Source of the DNA: Flaviflexus salsibiostraticola
GTDB lineage: Bacteria > Actinomycetota > Actinomycetes > Actinomycetales > Actinomycetaceae
DNA: 64,000 nucleotides
NCBI RefSeq assembly: GCF_003952265.1
Contig: NZ_CP034438.1
Span: forward strand, 1 to 64,000
Direction: 5' to 3'
The translations under genes were made by a program, and so were the position numbers. Each line of letters opens with the position of its first letter. Within the stretch, counting starts at the first letter, position 1. The notes under the pieces were generated by a model. That model ran no database searches. It was not told the origin of the DNA and saw only the letters and a list, made by a program, of their open reading frames with translations. This document shows positions 1-9,031 of this stretch, piece after piece.

Positions 1-374
1 AAGCACTCCTGTTCGGCCACGGGGAAGGACACCTGCGGTGCCGCGTGATAGTGCAGGGCGAGAACGATGGCACCCGTTTCGGATGCGAGATAGCGGCAGA
101 TGTGCTCGTCCTCGCGCACCGCGCGACCCACAAGCCCGCCGCCGTGGAACTGCAGGTGCAGCGGTGGGCGGCGCGAGTCATCCCCCGCGAGCGGCGTCCC
201 ACCGAGGGAGCGGTAGACGAGCGCGCTGACCTGGCCGTGCCTGGTCGGAATCGTGATCGGCGAGGAGGTCACCTCGCGTGAGGGGCGGGGGAACGTCGAA
301 CCGCCGGTCAGGCGGGATCGAACCTGCATGAGCCATGCCAGCGCCCACCGATCGGGCCTCGTTGTTCCGTCCAT
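1..374 (-). CDS. alpha/beta-hydrolase (lipase/esterase type), N-terminal part only
   Basis: The minus strand is open from an ATG at 374 down to the window edge, giving about 124 N-terminal residues. A HGGGL motif near residue 78, after LHLQF, is the oxyanion-hole signature of hormone-sensitive-lipase-type alpha/beta hydrolases, and it is followed by a strand ending in IVLALHYH. The start is supported by a GGGAGG ribosome-binding site eight bases upstream. It begins 24 bases after the coaA stop on the same strand, so the two are probably cotranscribed. The catalytic Ser, Asp and His would lie beyond the window, so the enzyme class is a fold-level call and the substrate is unknown. Confidence 0.7.
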   Translation of the reverse strand, partial: MDGTTRPDRWALAWLMQVRSRLTGGSTFPRPSREVTSSPITIPTRHGQVSALVYRSLGGTPLAGDDSRRPPLHLQFHGGGLVGRAVREDEHICRYLASETGAIVLALHYHAAPQVSFPVAEQEC

Positions 375-398
375 TCCCGCAGCCTCCCGCCCACCATT

Positions 399-1352
399 CT
401 AGCCCTTGCGCAGGTAGACCGACTTCATCCGGTGATCGTGGCCCTTGCGGAGGATGACGGTCGCGCGGGATCGAGTCGGCTTGATGTTGTCGATGAGATT
501 CGGCTCATTCACGTCGCGCCAGATGCTGTCGGCCGTCGCCCGCGCCTCAGACTCCGACAGGTCCGCGTAGCGGTTGAAATACGACAGCGGGTTGGTGAAG
601 GCAGTGGACTGCAGGTTGATGAACCGCTTGATGTACCAGTCGCGGATGTCGGCGCTGTCGGCGTCGACGTAGATCGACATGTCGAAGTAGTCCGACACGG
701 CCGCCAGTTGACCACTGCCGCTGATCCGCGGCGGCTGGAGCACGTTGAGGCCTTCGACGATGAGGATGTCGCACCGGTCGACCGTCTGCGTCGCTCCCGG
801 GACGATGTCGTACGTGACGTGATCGTAGAGAGGCACGTCGATCGGGCTGTAACCTGCCTTGATCGCCTGCATGAACCGGATGAGGGCGCCGCGGTCGTAC
901 GACTCCGGGAAGCCTTTCCTCCGCATGAGGCCCTGCTCCTCGAGGACCGCGTTCGGCAGGAGGAAGCCGTCCGTCGTCACGAGCTCGACCTTCGGAGTGG
1001 TCGGCCACCTCTCGAGCAGCACCTGGAGGAGCCGCGCCGTCGACGACTTGCCGACCGCCACGGAGCCTGCCACCGCGATGACGAACGGCGTGTGCTCGCG
1101 TTCGGTCTTGACGAAATCGGTCACCCGGATGTGCCTGCGCAGGGCGGCCTCGACATGGAGCTGGATAAGGGCCGACAGGGGGCGATAGACGGCGTCGACC
1201 TCCTCGAGGTCAATCGGGTCGCCCAGCGACTTGAGGCTCTCCAGCTCGTCATCGCGCAGCGGAAGAGGAGTGCTCGGCGCCAGGGAATCCCACTGCTGGC
1301 GGGTAAGATGCAGGAAAGGATCCAGCGGTGTCGTGGCCGGGGTCAAGGTCAT
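399..1352 (-). CDS. coaA: Type I pantothenate kinase
   Basis: Phosphorylates pantothenate with ATP, the first step of coenzyme A synthesis, in the cytoplasm. The 317-residue product has the family's usual length. A Walker A loop GSVAVGKS lies at about 96-103, followed by the CoaA-typical segments VTTDGFLLPN, RKGFPESYD, PLYDHVTYD and ILIVEGLNVLQ. The gene is divergent from glmS; only about 50 bases separate the two start codons, so both promoters share this gap. A CAGACT box lies seven bases before the ATG and could give a nearly leaderless message, but this is weak. Nothing unusual is seen in the coding sequence. Confidence 0.95.
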   Translation of the reverse strand: MTLTPATTPLDPFLHLTRQQWDSLAPSTPLPLRDDELESLKSLGDPIDLEEVDAVYRPLSALIQLHVEAALRRHIRVTDFVKTEREHTPFVIAVAGSVAVGKSSTARLLQVLLERWPTTPKVELVTTDGFLLPNAVLEEQGLMRRKGFPESYDRGALIRFMQAIKAGYSPIDVPLYDHVTYDIVPGATQTVDRCDILIVEGLNVLQPPRISGSGQLAAVSDYFDMSIYVDADSADIRDWYIKRFINLQSTAFTNPLSYFNRYADLSESEARATADSIWRDVNEPNLIDNIKPTRSRATVILRKGHDHRMKSVYLRKG

Positions 1353-1404
1353 GTCCTATAGTCTGGCATCCCGTAGCGGAATCATCAGCGAGGAGTTTAA
1401 AAAG

Positions 1405-3255
1405 ATGTGCGGAATCATTGGTTATGCAGGTGGTGAGAACTCCACCAGGGCAGTGGACGTCGTCCTCGAGAGCCTCGCGCGCCTCGAATACCGCGGATAC
1501 GACTCGGCCGGTGTCGCCGTCGTCGCCGACGGCATCGTCCAGGCGAAGAAGGCGGGCAAGCTCCAGGGCCTGCTCGACGAGCTGGCGGCCCAGCCGCTGC
1601 CCGCGACAACGACCGCCATCGGACACACCCGCTGGGCCACGCACGGCAGCCCGACCGACGAGAACGCCCACCCCCATCTCTCCTTCGACCGGCAGGTGAC
1701 GCTCGTCCACAACGGCATCATCGAGAACCATGCCGAGCTCGCCCGAGACCTCGCCGTGCGCGGCATCGACACCGTATCGGAGACCGACACCGAGGTCGTC
1801 GCCCACCGTCTCGCCCTCGCGCTCGCGGAGACGGGCGATCTGACGGAGGCCATGCGGGCCACCGTCCAGGAGCTCGAAGGATCCTTCACCCTCGTCGCGA
1901 TCGCCGCCGACAGCCCCGGCACGGTCGTCGCCGCACGCCGCAACTCCCCGCTCGTCATCGGTCTCGGCGACGGCGAGAACTTCGTCGGCTCCGATGTCGC
2001 CGCCTTCGTCAGCCAGACCCAGCGCGCGATCGAGATGGGGCAGGACGAGATGGTCACCATCACGCCCGACTCCGTCGCGATCCAGACGTTCGACGGGGAG
2101 CCGGTCGAGCGGGAGGAGTTCCACATCGACTGGAACGCGGACGCGGCCGTCAAGGGCGGCTTCGACACCTTCATGGAGAAGGAGATCCACGACCAGCCCG
2201 CCGCCGTGCGCGACACGCTGCTCGGCAGGATGAGCCCGACGGGAGCGCTCCAGCTCGATGAGCTCCGCATCGAGGAATCGATCCTTCGCCGAGTCGACAA
2301 GATCGTCGTCGTCGCCTGCGGCACCGCCGCCTATGCGGGCCATGTCGCGAAGTACGCGATCGAGCACTGGTGCCGGATCCCCGTCGAGATCGAGCTTGCC
2401 CACGAGTTCCGCTACCGGGACCCGGTCGTCTCCGAGAAGACCCTCGTCGTCGCCATCACCCAGTCGGGCGAGACGATGGACACGCTCATGGCGGTCAGGC
2501 ATGCGCGCGAGCAGGGCGCGAAGGTCCTCGCCATCGTCAACACCCACGGCTCGACGATCGCCCGCGAATCGGACGCCGTGTTGTACACCCACGCGGGCCC
2601 GGAGGTGGCGGTCGCCTCGACCAAGGCCTTCGTCGCCCAGATCACCGCGACGTATCTCCTCGGTCTCTACCTCGCCCAGCTGCGGGGCAACAAGTACTCC
2701 GATGAGGTCGTCACCTACCTCGACGAGCTCATGAAGATGCCGGACAGGATCGCCGACGTTATCGCCCGGGAGGACGAGATCAAGAACCTGGCGCGGGAGA
2801 TGAGGGACGTGACGAGCGTGCTCTTCCTCGGCCGGCACGTCGGCTATCCCGTCGCCCTCGAGGGCGCCCTCAAGCTCAAGGAGCTCGCCTACATCCATGC
2901 CGAGGGCTTCGCCGCGGGCGAGCTCAAGCACGGTCCGATCGCCCTTGTCGAGGAGGATCAGCCCGTCTTCTTCATCGTGCCGACGCCGAGGCGGCCGCTC
3001 CTGCACGCGAAGGTCATCTCCAACCTTCGGGAGGTGAGCGCGCGCGGCGCCCGCGTCCTCTGCATCGCCGAGCAGGGCGACACCGCCGTCGACGAATTCG
3101 CGCATGCCGTGTTCCGTATCCCCGAGACCCCGACCCTCCTTCACCCGCTCGTCTCGGTCGTCCCGCTCCAGATCTTCGCCCTGGCGCTGGCCACCGAGAA
3201 GGGTCTCGACGTGGACCAGCCGAGGAACCTGGCGAAGTCAGTCACCGTGGAGTAG
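1405..3255 (+). CDS. glmS: Glutamine-fructose-6-phosphate aminotransferase (isomerizing)
   Basis: Makes glucosamine-6-phosphate from fructose-6-phosphate and glutamine, the entry to amino-sugar and peptidoglycan synthesis. The 616-residue protein starts MCGIIGYAGG, which leaves Cys as the N-terminal nucleophile after Met removal. The N-terminal glutaminase domain contains HTRWATHG and HNGIIEN. Two sugar-isomerase (SIS) domains follow, with CGTAAYAG, SGETMDTL and STKAFVAQ. The HAEGFAAGELKHGP segment and the C-terminal LAKSVTVE are family hallmarks. The open frame extends upstream into coaA, but the conserved MCGI start with AGGAG ahead of it fixes the start at 1405. It leads an operon; nnr starts three bases after its stop. 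Confidence 0.97.
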   Translation: MCGIIGYAGGENSTRAVDVVLESLARLEYRGYDSAGVAVVADGIVQAKKAGKLQGLLDELAAQPLPATTTAIGHTRWATHGSPTDENAHPHLSFDRQVTLVHNGIIENHAELARDLAVRGIDTVSETDTEVVAHRLALALAETGDLTEAMRATVQELEGSFTLVAIAADSPGTVVAARRNSPLVIGLGDGENFVGSDVAAFVSQTQRAIEMGQDEMVTITPDSVAIQTFDGEPVEREEFHIDWNADAAVKGGFDTFMEKEIHDQPAAVRDTLLGRMSPTGALQLDELRIEESILRRVDKIVVVACGTAAYAGHVAKYAIEHWCRIPVEIELAHEFRYRDPVVSEKTLVVAITQSGETMDTLMAVRHAREQGAKVLAIVNTHGSTIARESDAVLYTHAGPEVAVASTKAFVAQITATYLLGLYLAQLRGNKYSDEVVTYLDELMKMPDRIADVIAREDEIKNLAREMRDVTSVLFLGRHVGYPVALEGALKLKELAYIHAEGFAAGELKHGPIALVEEDQPVFFIVPTPRRPLLHAKVISNLREVSARGARVLCIAEQGDTAVDEFAHAVFRIPETPTLLHPLVSVVPLQIFALALATEKGLDVDQPRNLAKSVTVE

Positions 3256-3257
3256 CA

Positions 3258-4745
3258 ATGCTGAGAGCGTATCGATCATCCGACGTCGCGGCGGCCGAGA
3301 GGCCGCTCCTTGAGGCGGGCGTCCCCCTCATGGAGAGGGCCTCCTTCGCCGTCGCGACAGTCGCCGCGAGGGAGCTGAAGAGGCGCGGTCACACCGTCAC
3401 GGGCTCCCGCATCCTCATCCTCGCTGGCGGCGGCAATAATGGGGGAGATGCACTCTACGCAGGTGCTGTCCTGGCGCGCAGGGGTGCTGCCGTCGATATT
3501 CTCCGCGCCGGGGACACCGTCCACGAGGAGGGCCTGCGCGCCGCGCTCGACGCGGGCGCGCGTGTCCTTCCGGAGGACCATGTGGCGACCGCGGCGAGGG
3601 CCGCCGGTCTGTGGATCGATGGCCTCGCGGGGCTGGGCCTCCGCCCGCCGCTGCGCGAGCCCCTCGCCGGCCTGGTCACCCTGCTCGAACAGGAGCGGGA
3701 CGCGGCACCGGACGAGCCGATCGTCATCGCCGTCGACTGCCCGACCGGCATCGGCATCGACGACGGCGGCCTTCCCGGCCCCGCCCTGCGGGCGACGGTG
3801 ACGGTGGCGATGGCCGTGCCGAAGCCGGGCCTACTCGCACCACCGGCCTCCCGCCTCTGCGGGCGCGTCGAGGTGGCCGACATCGGGCTGGCGATCGCGG
3901 AGCCGCCCGCGGTCGCGACGCTGACGGGCGCCGATGTCGCCGATGTTCTGCGCGAGCCCGACGAGTCCGATCACAAGTACACCCGCGGCGTTGTCCTGCT
4001 CGGAACCGGGTCGCCGGAGTATCCGGGCGCCGCCGTCCTCACGGCGGGCGGTGCCCTCGGGGGCGGGGCCGGCATGGTCCGCCTCGATTCTCCCGAGGTC
4101 GCCCACCTCGTGTTGCGGAGCTATCCCGAGATCGTGCTCGGCATGGGCAGGGCCCAGGCGGCGGTGCTCGGCTCGGGCGTGCCCGTCTCGGACATCGAGC
4201 GGCTCCGAGCCCCCCTCGATCGGGCCCTCGACGAGCAGTATCCCGTCGTCCTCGACGCAGGAGCCCTCGCCCTCCTCAAGGATGGCTATGCGGACCTGCC
4301 CTCGACCGCCGTGCTCACGCCGCACGCCGGCGAGCTCGCCGAGCTTCTCGCGGCGCGCGGCGAGGGCCTCACCCGTCAGGAGATCGAGGCCGCCCCGATC
4401 CGCGCCGTCCGCCTCGCCGCGACGGTGACGGGGGCGACGATCGTCCTCAAGGGATCCACCGATCTCATTGCTGGGCCCGATGGCCCGGTCTACGCACAGC
4501 CGGCCCGGTCGCATTGGCGGGCGACCGCGGGTGCGGGCGACGTCTACGCTGGTCTGCTCGGAGCGCTTCTCGCCGGCGTAGGCGAAGAGATCTCCCGCGC
4601 CGGTCATGGATACGGCCAACCGGCCCTGCTTGCCGCGGCCGCCTCATGGATCCACGCCGAGGCGGCCCACTCGAACGGTCCCATCAGGGCCGGACAGATC
4701 GCGGATCGCATCCCTGCGGCGATCGCGGGGGCGCTTCATGGCTGA
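3258..4745 (+). CDS. nnr: Bifunctional NAD(P)H-hydrate epimerase / ADP-dependent dehydratase
   Basis: Repairs damaged, hydrated NAD(P)H. The 495-residue protein fuses an N-terminal NnrE (YjeF_N) epimerase domain, with GGGNNGGDAL at about 58-67, to a C-terminal NnrD dehydratase domain. The latter shows LTPHAGE near 352 and the ribokinase-like GAGDVYAGLLGALLA near 424. The fusion is common in bacteria. The start lies three bases after the glmS stop and the 3' end overlaps alr by eight bases, so translation is probably coupled through the operon. In actinobacteria nnr often sits between glmS or acpS and alr, as here. Confidence 0.93.
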   Translation: MLRAYRSSDVAAAERPLLEAGVPLMERASFAVATVAARELKRRGHTVTGSRILILAGGGNNGGDALYAGAVLARRGAAVDILRAGDTVHEEGLRAALDAGARVLPEDHVATAARAAGLWIDGLAGLGLRPPLREPLAGLVTLLEQERDAAPDEPIVIAVDCPTGIGIDDGGLPGPALRATVTVAMAVPKPGLLAPPASRLCGRVEVADIGLAIAEPPAVATLTGADVADVLREPDESDHKYTRGVVLLGTGSPEYPGAAVLTAGGALGGGAGMVRLDSPEVAHLVLRSYPEIVLGMGRAQAAVLGSGVPVSDIERLRAPLDRALDEQYPVVLDAGALALLKDGYADLPSTAVLTPHAGELAELLAARGEGLTRQEIEAAPIRAVRLAATVTGATIVLKGSTDLIAGPDGPVYAQPARSHWRATAGAGDVYAGLLGALLAGVGEEISRAGHGYGQPALLAAAASWIHAEAAHSNGPIRAGQIADRIPAAIAGALHG

Positions 4746-5856
4746 GCCGATCGGCGCCGCCACCATCGACCTCGGAGCGCTGCAGGCGAACCTGGCGACC
4801 ATCAGGTCCCGCACGAGTTCGACGATCGCCGCCATCGTCAAGGCGAACGGCTACGGCCACGGGATGGTCCCCGTCGGCCGGGCGCTCGTCGAGGCCGGGG
4901 CGGACTATCTCGGCGTCGCCCAGCTCGCCGAAGCTCTCGACCTGCGCCGTCACATCCCTGACGTTCCGATCCTCACGTGGCTGTACGCGCCGGGCACCGA
5001 TCTCGCCGACGCGGTCGAGGCGGGTCTCGAGATATCGATCGGCGCGCCCTGGGCGATCGATGAGATCACCGCCGCTGTCACCCGTGCGCGGACCCCGGCA
5101 CGCATCCACATCGAGGTCGATACGGGGATGGCCCGGGGTGGGTTCGCCCCGGAGAGCCTTCCCGAGGCGGCACAGTCTCTGGCCAAGGCTCAGGCGCGAG
5201 GAACCGTCGAGATCATCGGCCTGTGGTCCCATCTGGCGAGGGCAGACGAGCCCGCGAGCGGTGAGACGCAGCGCCAGCTCGAACGATTCGCCGACGCGGA
5301 GGATGTCCTCCGGCGGGCCGGCGTCGAGCCTCCCATCCGGCACCTCGCCAACACGGCTGGGATCCTCTGGCACCCGGATACGCATCTCGATATGGTGCGG
5401 CCGGGTATCGGCCTCTACGGCATGAGCCCGGAACCGGCCGTCGCGTCGGCGGCCGATCTCGGGCTCCTGCCCGTCATGACGCTCACCTCGACCGTCGTCG
5501 CTGTCCGCGAGGCGGCCGCCGGCACCGGGGTTTCCTACGGCCACACGGAGAGGACGGAGGGTTCGATGCTGCTCGGCACGGTGCCCCTCGGCTACGCCGA
5601 CGGGATCCCCCGCTCCGCATCCTCGCGCGGACCCGTCACCGTCGGCGGTGTCCGTACCCGCGTGGTCGGCCGGGTCTGCATGGACCAGGTCGTCATCGCT
5701 CTGCCCGACGGTGCGAAGCCGGGCGACGAGGTCATCTTCTTCGGGGCCGGCGGCCCGACCGCCGATGACTGGGCCGCCGCCGCCGGCACGATCGGCTACG
5801 AGATCACGACGAGGGTGGGCAGGCACGTGCCGCGCACCTATCGCGAGGTACAGTAG
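4738..5856 (+). CDS. alr: Alanine racemase
   Basis: PLP enzyme that interconverts L- and D-alanine for peptidoglycan. The 372-residue protein carries the PLP-lysine motif VKANGYGHG with Lys at about 35. The C-terminal catalytic Tyr lies in VSYGHTERT, and late motifs are GYADGIPR and GRVCMDQ. The open frame runs further upstream inside nnr, but conservation begins at MAEPIGAATIDLGAL, so the ATG at 4738 is preferred, giving an eight-base overlap with nnr. tsaE follows after 22 bases, an arrangement common in actinobacteria. Confidence 0.95.
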   Translation: MAEPIGAATIDLGALQANLATIRSRTSSTIAAIVKANGYGHGMVPVGRALVEAGADYLGVAQLAEALDLRRHIPDVPILTWLYAPGTDLADAVEAGLEISIGAPWAIDEITAAVTRARTPARIHIEVDTGMARGGFAPESLPEAAQSLAKAQARGTVEIIGLWSHLARADEPASGETQRQLERFADAEDVLRRAGVEPPIRHLANTAGILWHPDTHLDMVRPGIGLYGMSPEPAVASAADLGLLPVMTLTSTVVAVREAAAGTGVSYGHTERTEGSMLLGTVPLGYADGIPRSASSRGPVTVGGVRTRVVGRVCMDQVVIALPDGAKPGDEVIFFGAGGPTADDWAAAAGTIGYEITTRVGRHVPRTYREVQ

Positions 5857-5878
5857 GACACTGACAGGAGGGGAGAAC

Positions 5879-6367
5879 ATGGAGCTCATCGTCACAGATG
5901 CGGAGGATACGCGGGCACTCGGTCGGCGTCTCGCCGCGCTCGTCGCCGCAGGAGATCTCATCGTGCTCGCGGGGCCGCTCGGCGCCGGTAAGACGACGTT
6001 TGTCCAGGGCCTCGCCGAGGGCATGGGAGTGCGCGGCCGCGTCACCTCGCCGACCTTCGTCATCTCCCACATCCACCGAGGCACCCCGGATCTCGTCCAC
6101 GTCGACGCCTATCGTCTCGACACCCTCGAGGACGTCGAATCGCTCGACCTCGAGGCCTCCCTCGAGGACTCCGTCACCGTTATCGAGTGGGGCAGGGGCA
6201 AGACCGACGGACTATCCGATGATCGGCTCGAGGTCGACATTGAGCGCCCGCGCGGATCGCGGCTGGGCGATGACCCGGAGGACCTCATCGAGGACACGCC
6301 CCGCACCATCACGCTCCGGCCGACCGGACCGCGCTCCGCGGCGATCGTCGAGGCGCTGGGCGCGTGA
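5879..6367 (+). CDS. tsaE: tRNA threonylcarbamoyladenosine biosynthesis ATPase TsaE
   Basis: P-loop ATPase that works with TsaB and TsaD to make t6A at position 37 of ANN-decoding tRNAs. The 162-residue protein has the Walker A motif GPLGAGKTT at 32-40, the TSPTFVI switch segment, HVDAYRL and VIEWG, all typical of the family. An AGGAGGGG ribosome-binding site precedes the ATG. The C-terminus is slightly extended and acidic. Its 3' end overlaps the GTG of the next gene (GTGA). tsaB lies one gene downstream and tsaD is farther off at 12851. Confidence 0.95.
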   Translation: MELIVTDAEDTRALGRRLAALVAAGDLIVLAGPLGAGKTTFVQGLAEGMGVRGRVTSPTFVISHIHRGTPDLVHVDAYRLDTLEDVESLDLEASLEDSVTVIEWGRGKTDGLSDDRLEVDIERPRGSRLGDDPEDLIEDTPRTITLRPTGPRSAAIVEALGA

Positions 6368-7107
6368 GAGCCGCTCTCACCCTGCTGCTCATCCTCGGAG
6401 CGATGCTCCTGGGAGGTGTGGCCCATGCGAACACCCTTGACTGGTTCGAGAACGAGGGTGAGTCGACACTCCAATCCTTCGCGCCCACGGTATTCCCGGA
6501 CATGAGCGAGGAGGAGCGCGCCAGCCTGACGATCGGCGCTCCCATGCCCTTCACGATCCTTGGCCCTGATGCGACCGATCTGAGCCCGACCGATGCTGAG
6601 CCGGCCAACCACATCGCGCCGGTCCTCCTGGGCGATGACGTCGTCGGTGTCATCTCCCACTCCGACGATGAGGTGATGGAGGAGGCGGACCGCGTCGTGG
6701 CCGACGCCAGGCTCGGCGAGATGATCGGGACGATGGAGGCGGGCGACCTCCTCTTCCAGGACACGGTCCTCACCGGCCACTACATCGCCCGCGGGGATGA
6801 GGTCATCCCAGCGAGCGAGGAGGCTCTCAACAGGCTCGCCGGGTCGACGAGCATCGACATGTTCCTCGATCTTCGCGCGGAGATCGTCACGGAGGGTCCG
6901 ACGAAGGAGGAGGAGTCGGTCCGCCCAGAGAGCGGGCCCATCGTCCTCGCCTCGATTATCCTCTCCCTCTTCCTCTTCTTCACGCTCGTCCTGACATGGC
7001 TCAGGAGAGCTCCGCATGAACCGCCGCCGGTCGATCCCGTCCGCAGGCACTTCCGCGAAGTCCGCTTCTACCGCCGAGGAGGCAACCGTGTCGACACTGA
7101 CGATTGA
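6364..7107 (+). CDS. Hypothetical secreted, single-pass membrane protein between tsaE and tsaB
   Basis: I do not recognise a family for this 247-residue protein. It begins with a hydrophobic signal-like segment (residues 1-22, ending VAHA). An acidic extracytoplasmic region of about 170 residues follows, then one transmembrane helix near 193-213 (ending LVLTW), then a basic cytoplasmic tail of about 30 residues. It starts with GTG overlapping the tsaE stop by four bases and ends 20 bases inside tsaB, so it is embedded in the operon. The predicted topology is signal peptide out, C-terminus in. A role in envelope or cell-wall biology would fit alr nearby, but no function can be assigned. Confidence 0.75.
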   Translation: MRAALTLLLILGAMLLGGVAHANTLDWFENEGESTLQSFAPTVFPDMSEEERASLTIGAPMPFTILGPDATDLSPTDAEPANHIAPVLLGDDVVGVISHSDDEVMEEADRVVADARLGEMIGTMEAGDLLFQDTVLTGHYIARGDEVIPASEEALNRLAGSTSIDMFLDLRAEIVTEGPTKEEESVRPESGPIVLASIILSLFLFFTLVLTWLRRAPHEPPPVDPVRRHFREVRFYRRGGNRVDTDD

Positions 7108-7711
7108 GACCTCGACGGTCTCTGTCATTGCACTCGTCGGCGAGACCACCATCGTCCGCCGCAGCCCAGATGCCCGTCACCACGCCGAGACCCTCGCCGC
7201 GCTCGTCGCGGAAGTCGTGGAGGAGGGCGGTCTGCCCGACCTCATTGTTGCCGGAACCGGTCCGGCCGCCTTCACGGGACTCCGTGCCGGGCTGGTGACC
7301 GCCCGGGCCCTCGCCCGCGCCTGGAACGTCCCCCTCGTCGGCATCGGGTCCCTCGAGGTCCTCGGCCGAACCGCCCTCGACTCGGGCACGGGTCCGGTCG
7401 TCGCGGTGGGCGATGCTCGACGGAAAGAGGTCTACGCCGCTGAGATGGTCCCGCTCGGGGTCGATGACGTGAGCGTCACCTGGGGGCCCGAGGTGCTGAC
7501 AGCGCAGATGCTCGCGACGAGAGGACCCGGCCGTTATGTGGGTCCGGGCGCCGCCCTGTATGCCGACATCCTCGCCGGCGGCACCGATCTCGAGATCGAC
7601 CCCGAGGCGATGGTCCGCCTCGCCAAGTCACGGATCAGCCGGGCCGAGGCGGGCGAGCAGCTCGACCTCGGAACCGAGCCGCGCTACCTCCGTCGGCCCG
7701 ATATCGGATGA
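7088..7711 (+). CDS. tsaB: tRNA threonylcarbamoyladenosine biosynthesis protein TsaB
   Basis: Non-catalytic partner that dimerises with TsaD in t6A synthesis. The ASKHA-fold N-terminus STLTIETSTVSVIAL is followed by GTGPAAFTGLRAGLVTARAL, the diagnostic family motif. An upstream ATG at 7016 would add 24 Arg/Ser-rich residues. The GTG at 7088 is preferred because it follows a GAGGAGG ribosome-binding site and starts directly at the conserved beta-strand, giving 207 residues. This creates a 20-base overlap with the membrane-protein gene upstream. The stop overlaps the rimI ATG (ATGA). Confidence 0.92.
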   Translation: MSTLTIETSTVSVIALVGETTIVRRSPDARHHAETLAALVAEVVEEGGLPDLIVAGTGPAAFTGLRAGLVTARALARAWNVPLVGIGSLEVLGRTALDSGTGPVVAVGDARRKEVYAAEMVPLGVDDVSVTWGPEVLTAQMLATRGPGRYVGPGAALYADILAGGTDLEIDPEAMVRLAKSRISRAEAGEQLDLGTEPRYLRRPDIG

Positions 7712-8136
7712 GGAGGCTCGGCCCGGCCGATGCTGAGGCCTTCGCCGCACTCGACCGCGACATCTTCGGCCCCGACGCCTGGCCGGAGGGCATCATCGCC
7801 GATCAGCTCGCACACGAACGGATCGTCGCCCTCGGCATCGATGGTGAGCACGGACTCGACGCGGCGGGAATGCTGGGGCTCGGCATCGAGGCGGAACTCC
7901 TCACAGTCTCCGTCCGCCCCGAGCGGCGTCGCCAGGGCCTGGCGGGAGCAATCGTCCGCGGCCTGCTCGACCTCGCCGAGGGTGCTGAATCCTGTTTCCT
8001 CGAGGTCCGCGCCGCCGATGAGGGGGCGCAGCGCCTCTACCGTGAGCTTGGGTTCTACGAGGTGGGGCGCAGGCACCGGTACTACCGCGATGATGATGCG
8101 GTCGTCATGCGGAAGGACCTTCCGACCGTCGACTGA
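7708..8136 (+). CDS. rimI: Ribosomal-protein-alanine N-acetyltransferase RimI
   Basis: GNAT-fold acetyltransferase of 142 residues. The acetyl-CoA loop [13 protein letters not shown] is followed by FLEVRAADEGAQRLYRELGF, a hallmark of the RimI group. It overlaps tsaB by four bases, the usual tsaB-rimI pairing. The canonical substrate is the N-terminal alanine of ribosomal protein bS18, though actinobacterial RimI proteins may act more widely. In many actinobacteria tsaD follows directly; here the sdh operon and an IS element come in between. Confidence 0.88.
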   Translation: MRRLGPADAEAFAALDRDIFGPDAWPEGIIADQLAHERIVALGIDGEHGLDAAGMLGLGIEAELLTVSVRPERRRQGLAGAIVRGLLDLAEGAESCFLEVRAADEGAQRLYRELGFYEVGRRHRYYRDDDAVVMRKDLPTVD

Positions 8137-8284
8137 GTGGGCCCCTCGGGGAGGCCGCCACCGGCGCTCGGTCGCTGCTGAGAGACCGGCTCGGAGTCCA
8201 CTGTGACGTACGACTATGACGTGGCGCTCGTCCCTTTACTGCCGATACGGGCCTAATGTCGTAATCTTCGCCGCGAGTCACGGT

Positions 8285-8290
8285 TAATAT
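8285..8290 (+). promoter_or_regulatory. -10 box for sdhC, leaderless type
   Basis: TAATAT fits the actinobacterial TANNNT -10 consensus and ends seven bases before the sdhC ATG at 8298. Transcription would therefore begin at or next to the start codon. No Shine-Dalgarno sequence is seen between the box and the ATG. A direct repeat of TGACGT at 8204-8209 and 8217-8222 lies upstream and could be a regulator site. Confidence 0.55.
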
Positions 8291-8297
8291 GTGATCT

Positions 8298-9020
8298 ATG
8301 GCAACCTCAACTCAGACAGCACCGAAGAAGGTGGGCAAGCTGTCGACATCGGTGGGTCTGAAGATCCAGATGGCGGTCAGCGGGCTCTTCTTCGTGCTCT
8401 TCGTCCTTCTCCACATGTACGGCAACCTGAAGATGTTCAGCGGGCCGGAGGCCTACAACGGCTACGCCACCTTCCTCCGCGAGGTCGGCTACCCGCTGCT
8501 TCCGCACGAGGGCGTCCTGTGGATTCTCCGCATTCTCCTCCTCGTGGCGATCATCGTCCATGTCCGCTCGGCCCTCATCCTGTGGAAGCGCGGCAAGGAG
8601 GCCCGTGGCCCCAACGCATACAAGGTGCGCCGCGGCAGGAAGAGCCAGCAGACGTACTCGTCGCGGACGATGCGATGGGGCGGCATCATCATCCTCTTCT
8701 TCGTCGTGTACCACCTGCTGCAGTTCACGACGCTCACGCTCTCGGTCGGCGCCGACGCCTACTCTGAGATGACGCCGTACGACAGGATGATCGCCGGATT
8801 CCAGCCCGACGTCTGGTGGAGCTACGCGTTCTACTTCGTCGCGCTCCTCGCCCTCACCATGCACATTCGGCACGGAGCGTGGTCTGCGCTCCAGACGCTC
8901 GGCGTCTCCAATCGCCGCCGCGAAGCGACGTTCAACTGGATCGCGATCGGTATCGGCGCCGCGATCTTCGTCGGCTTCATGGTGGTTCCGACCGCCATCA
9001 TGCTCGGATTCATCTCGTGA
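8298..9020 (+). CDS. sdhC: Succinate dehydrogenase cytochrome b subunit
   Basis: Membrane anchor of the succinate:menaquinone oxidoreductase, with heme b and the quinone site. The 240-residue protein has about five membrane helices and well-placed His residues in [28 protein letters not shown] and [12 protein letters not shown]. These match the single-subunit, di-heme cytochrome b558 family of SdhC found in Bacillus and actinobacteria, so no separate SdhD is expected. It heads sdhCAB; sdhA starts 11 bases after its stop. Confidence 0.92.
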   Translation: MATSTQTAPKKVGKLSTSVGLKIQMAVSGLFFVLFVLLHMYGNLKMFSGPEAYNGYATFLREVGYPLLPHEGVLWILRILLLVAIIVHVRSALILWKRGKEARGPNAYKVRRGRKSQQTYSSRTMRWGGIIILFFVVYHLLQFTTLTLSVGADAYSEMTPYDRMIAGFQPDVWWSYAFYFVALLALTMHIRHGAWSALQTLGVSNRRREATFNWIAIGIGAAIFVGFMVVPTAIMLGFIS

Positions 9021-9031
9021 CGGGACACAAC

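Noticed and set aside
1353..1404. glmS ribozyme before glmS
   Set aside because: The leader is only about 50 bases with no ribozyme core; glmS ribozymes are a Firmicutes feature.
3611..5425. 604-residue Arg/Pro-rich frame spanning nnr and alr
   Set aside because: Runs across two well-supported genes in another frame and has no recognisable domain.
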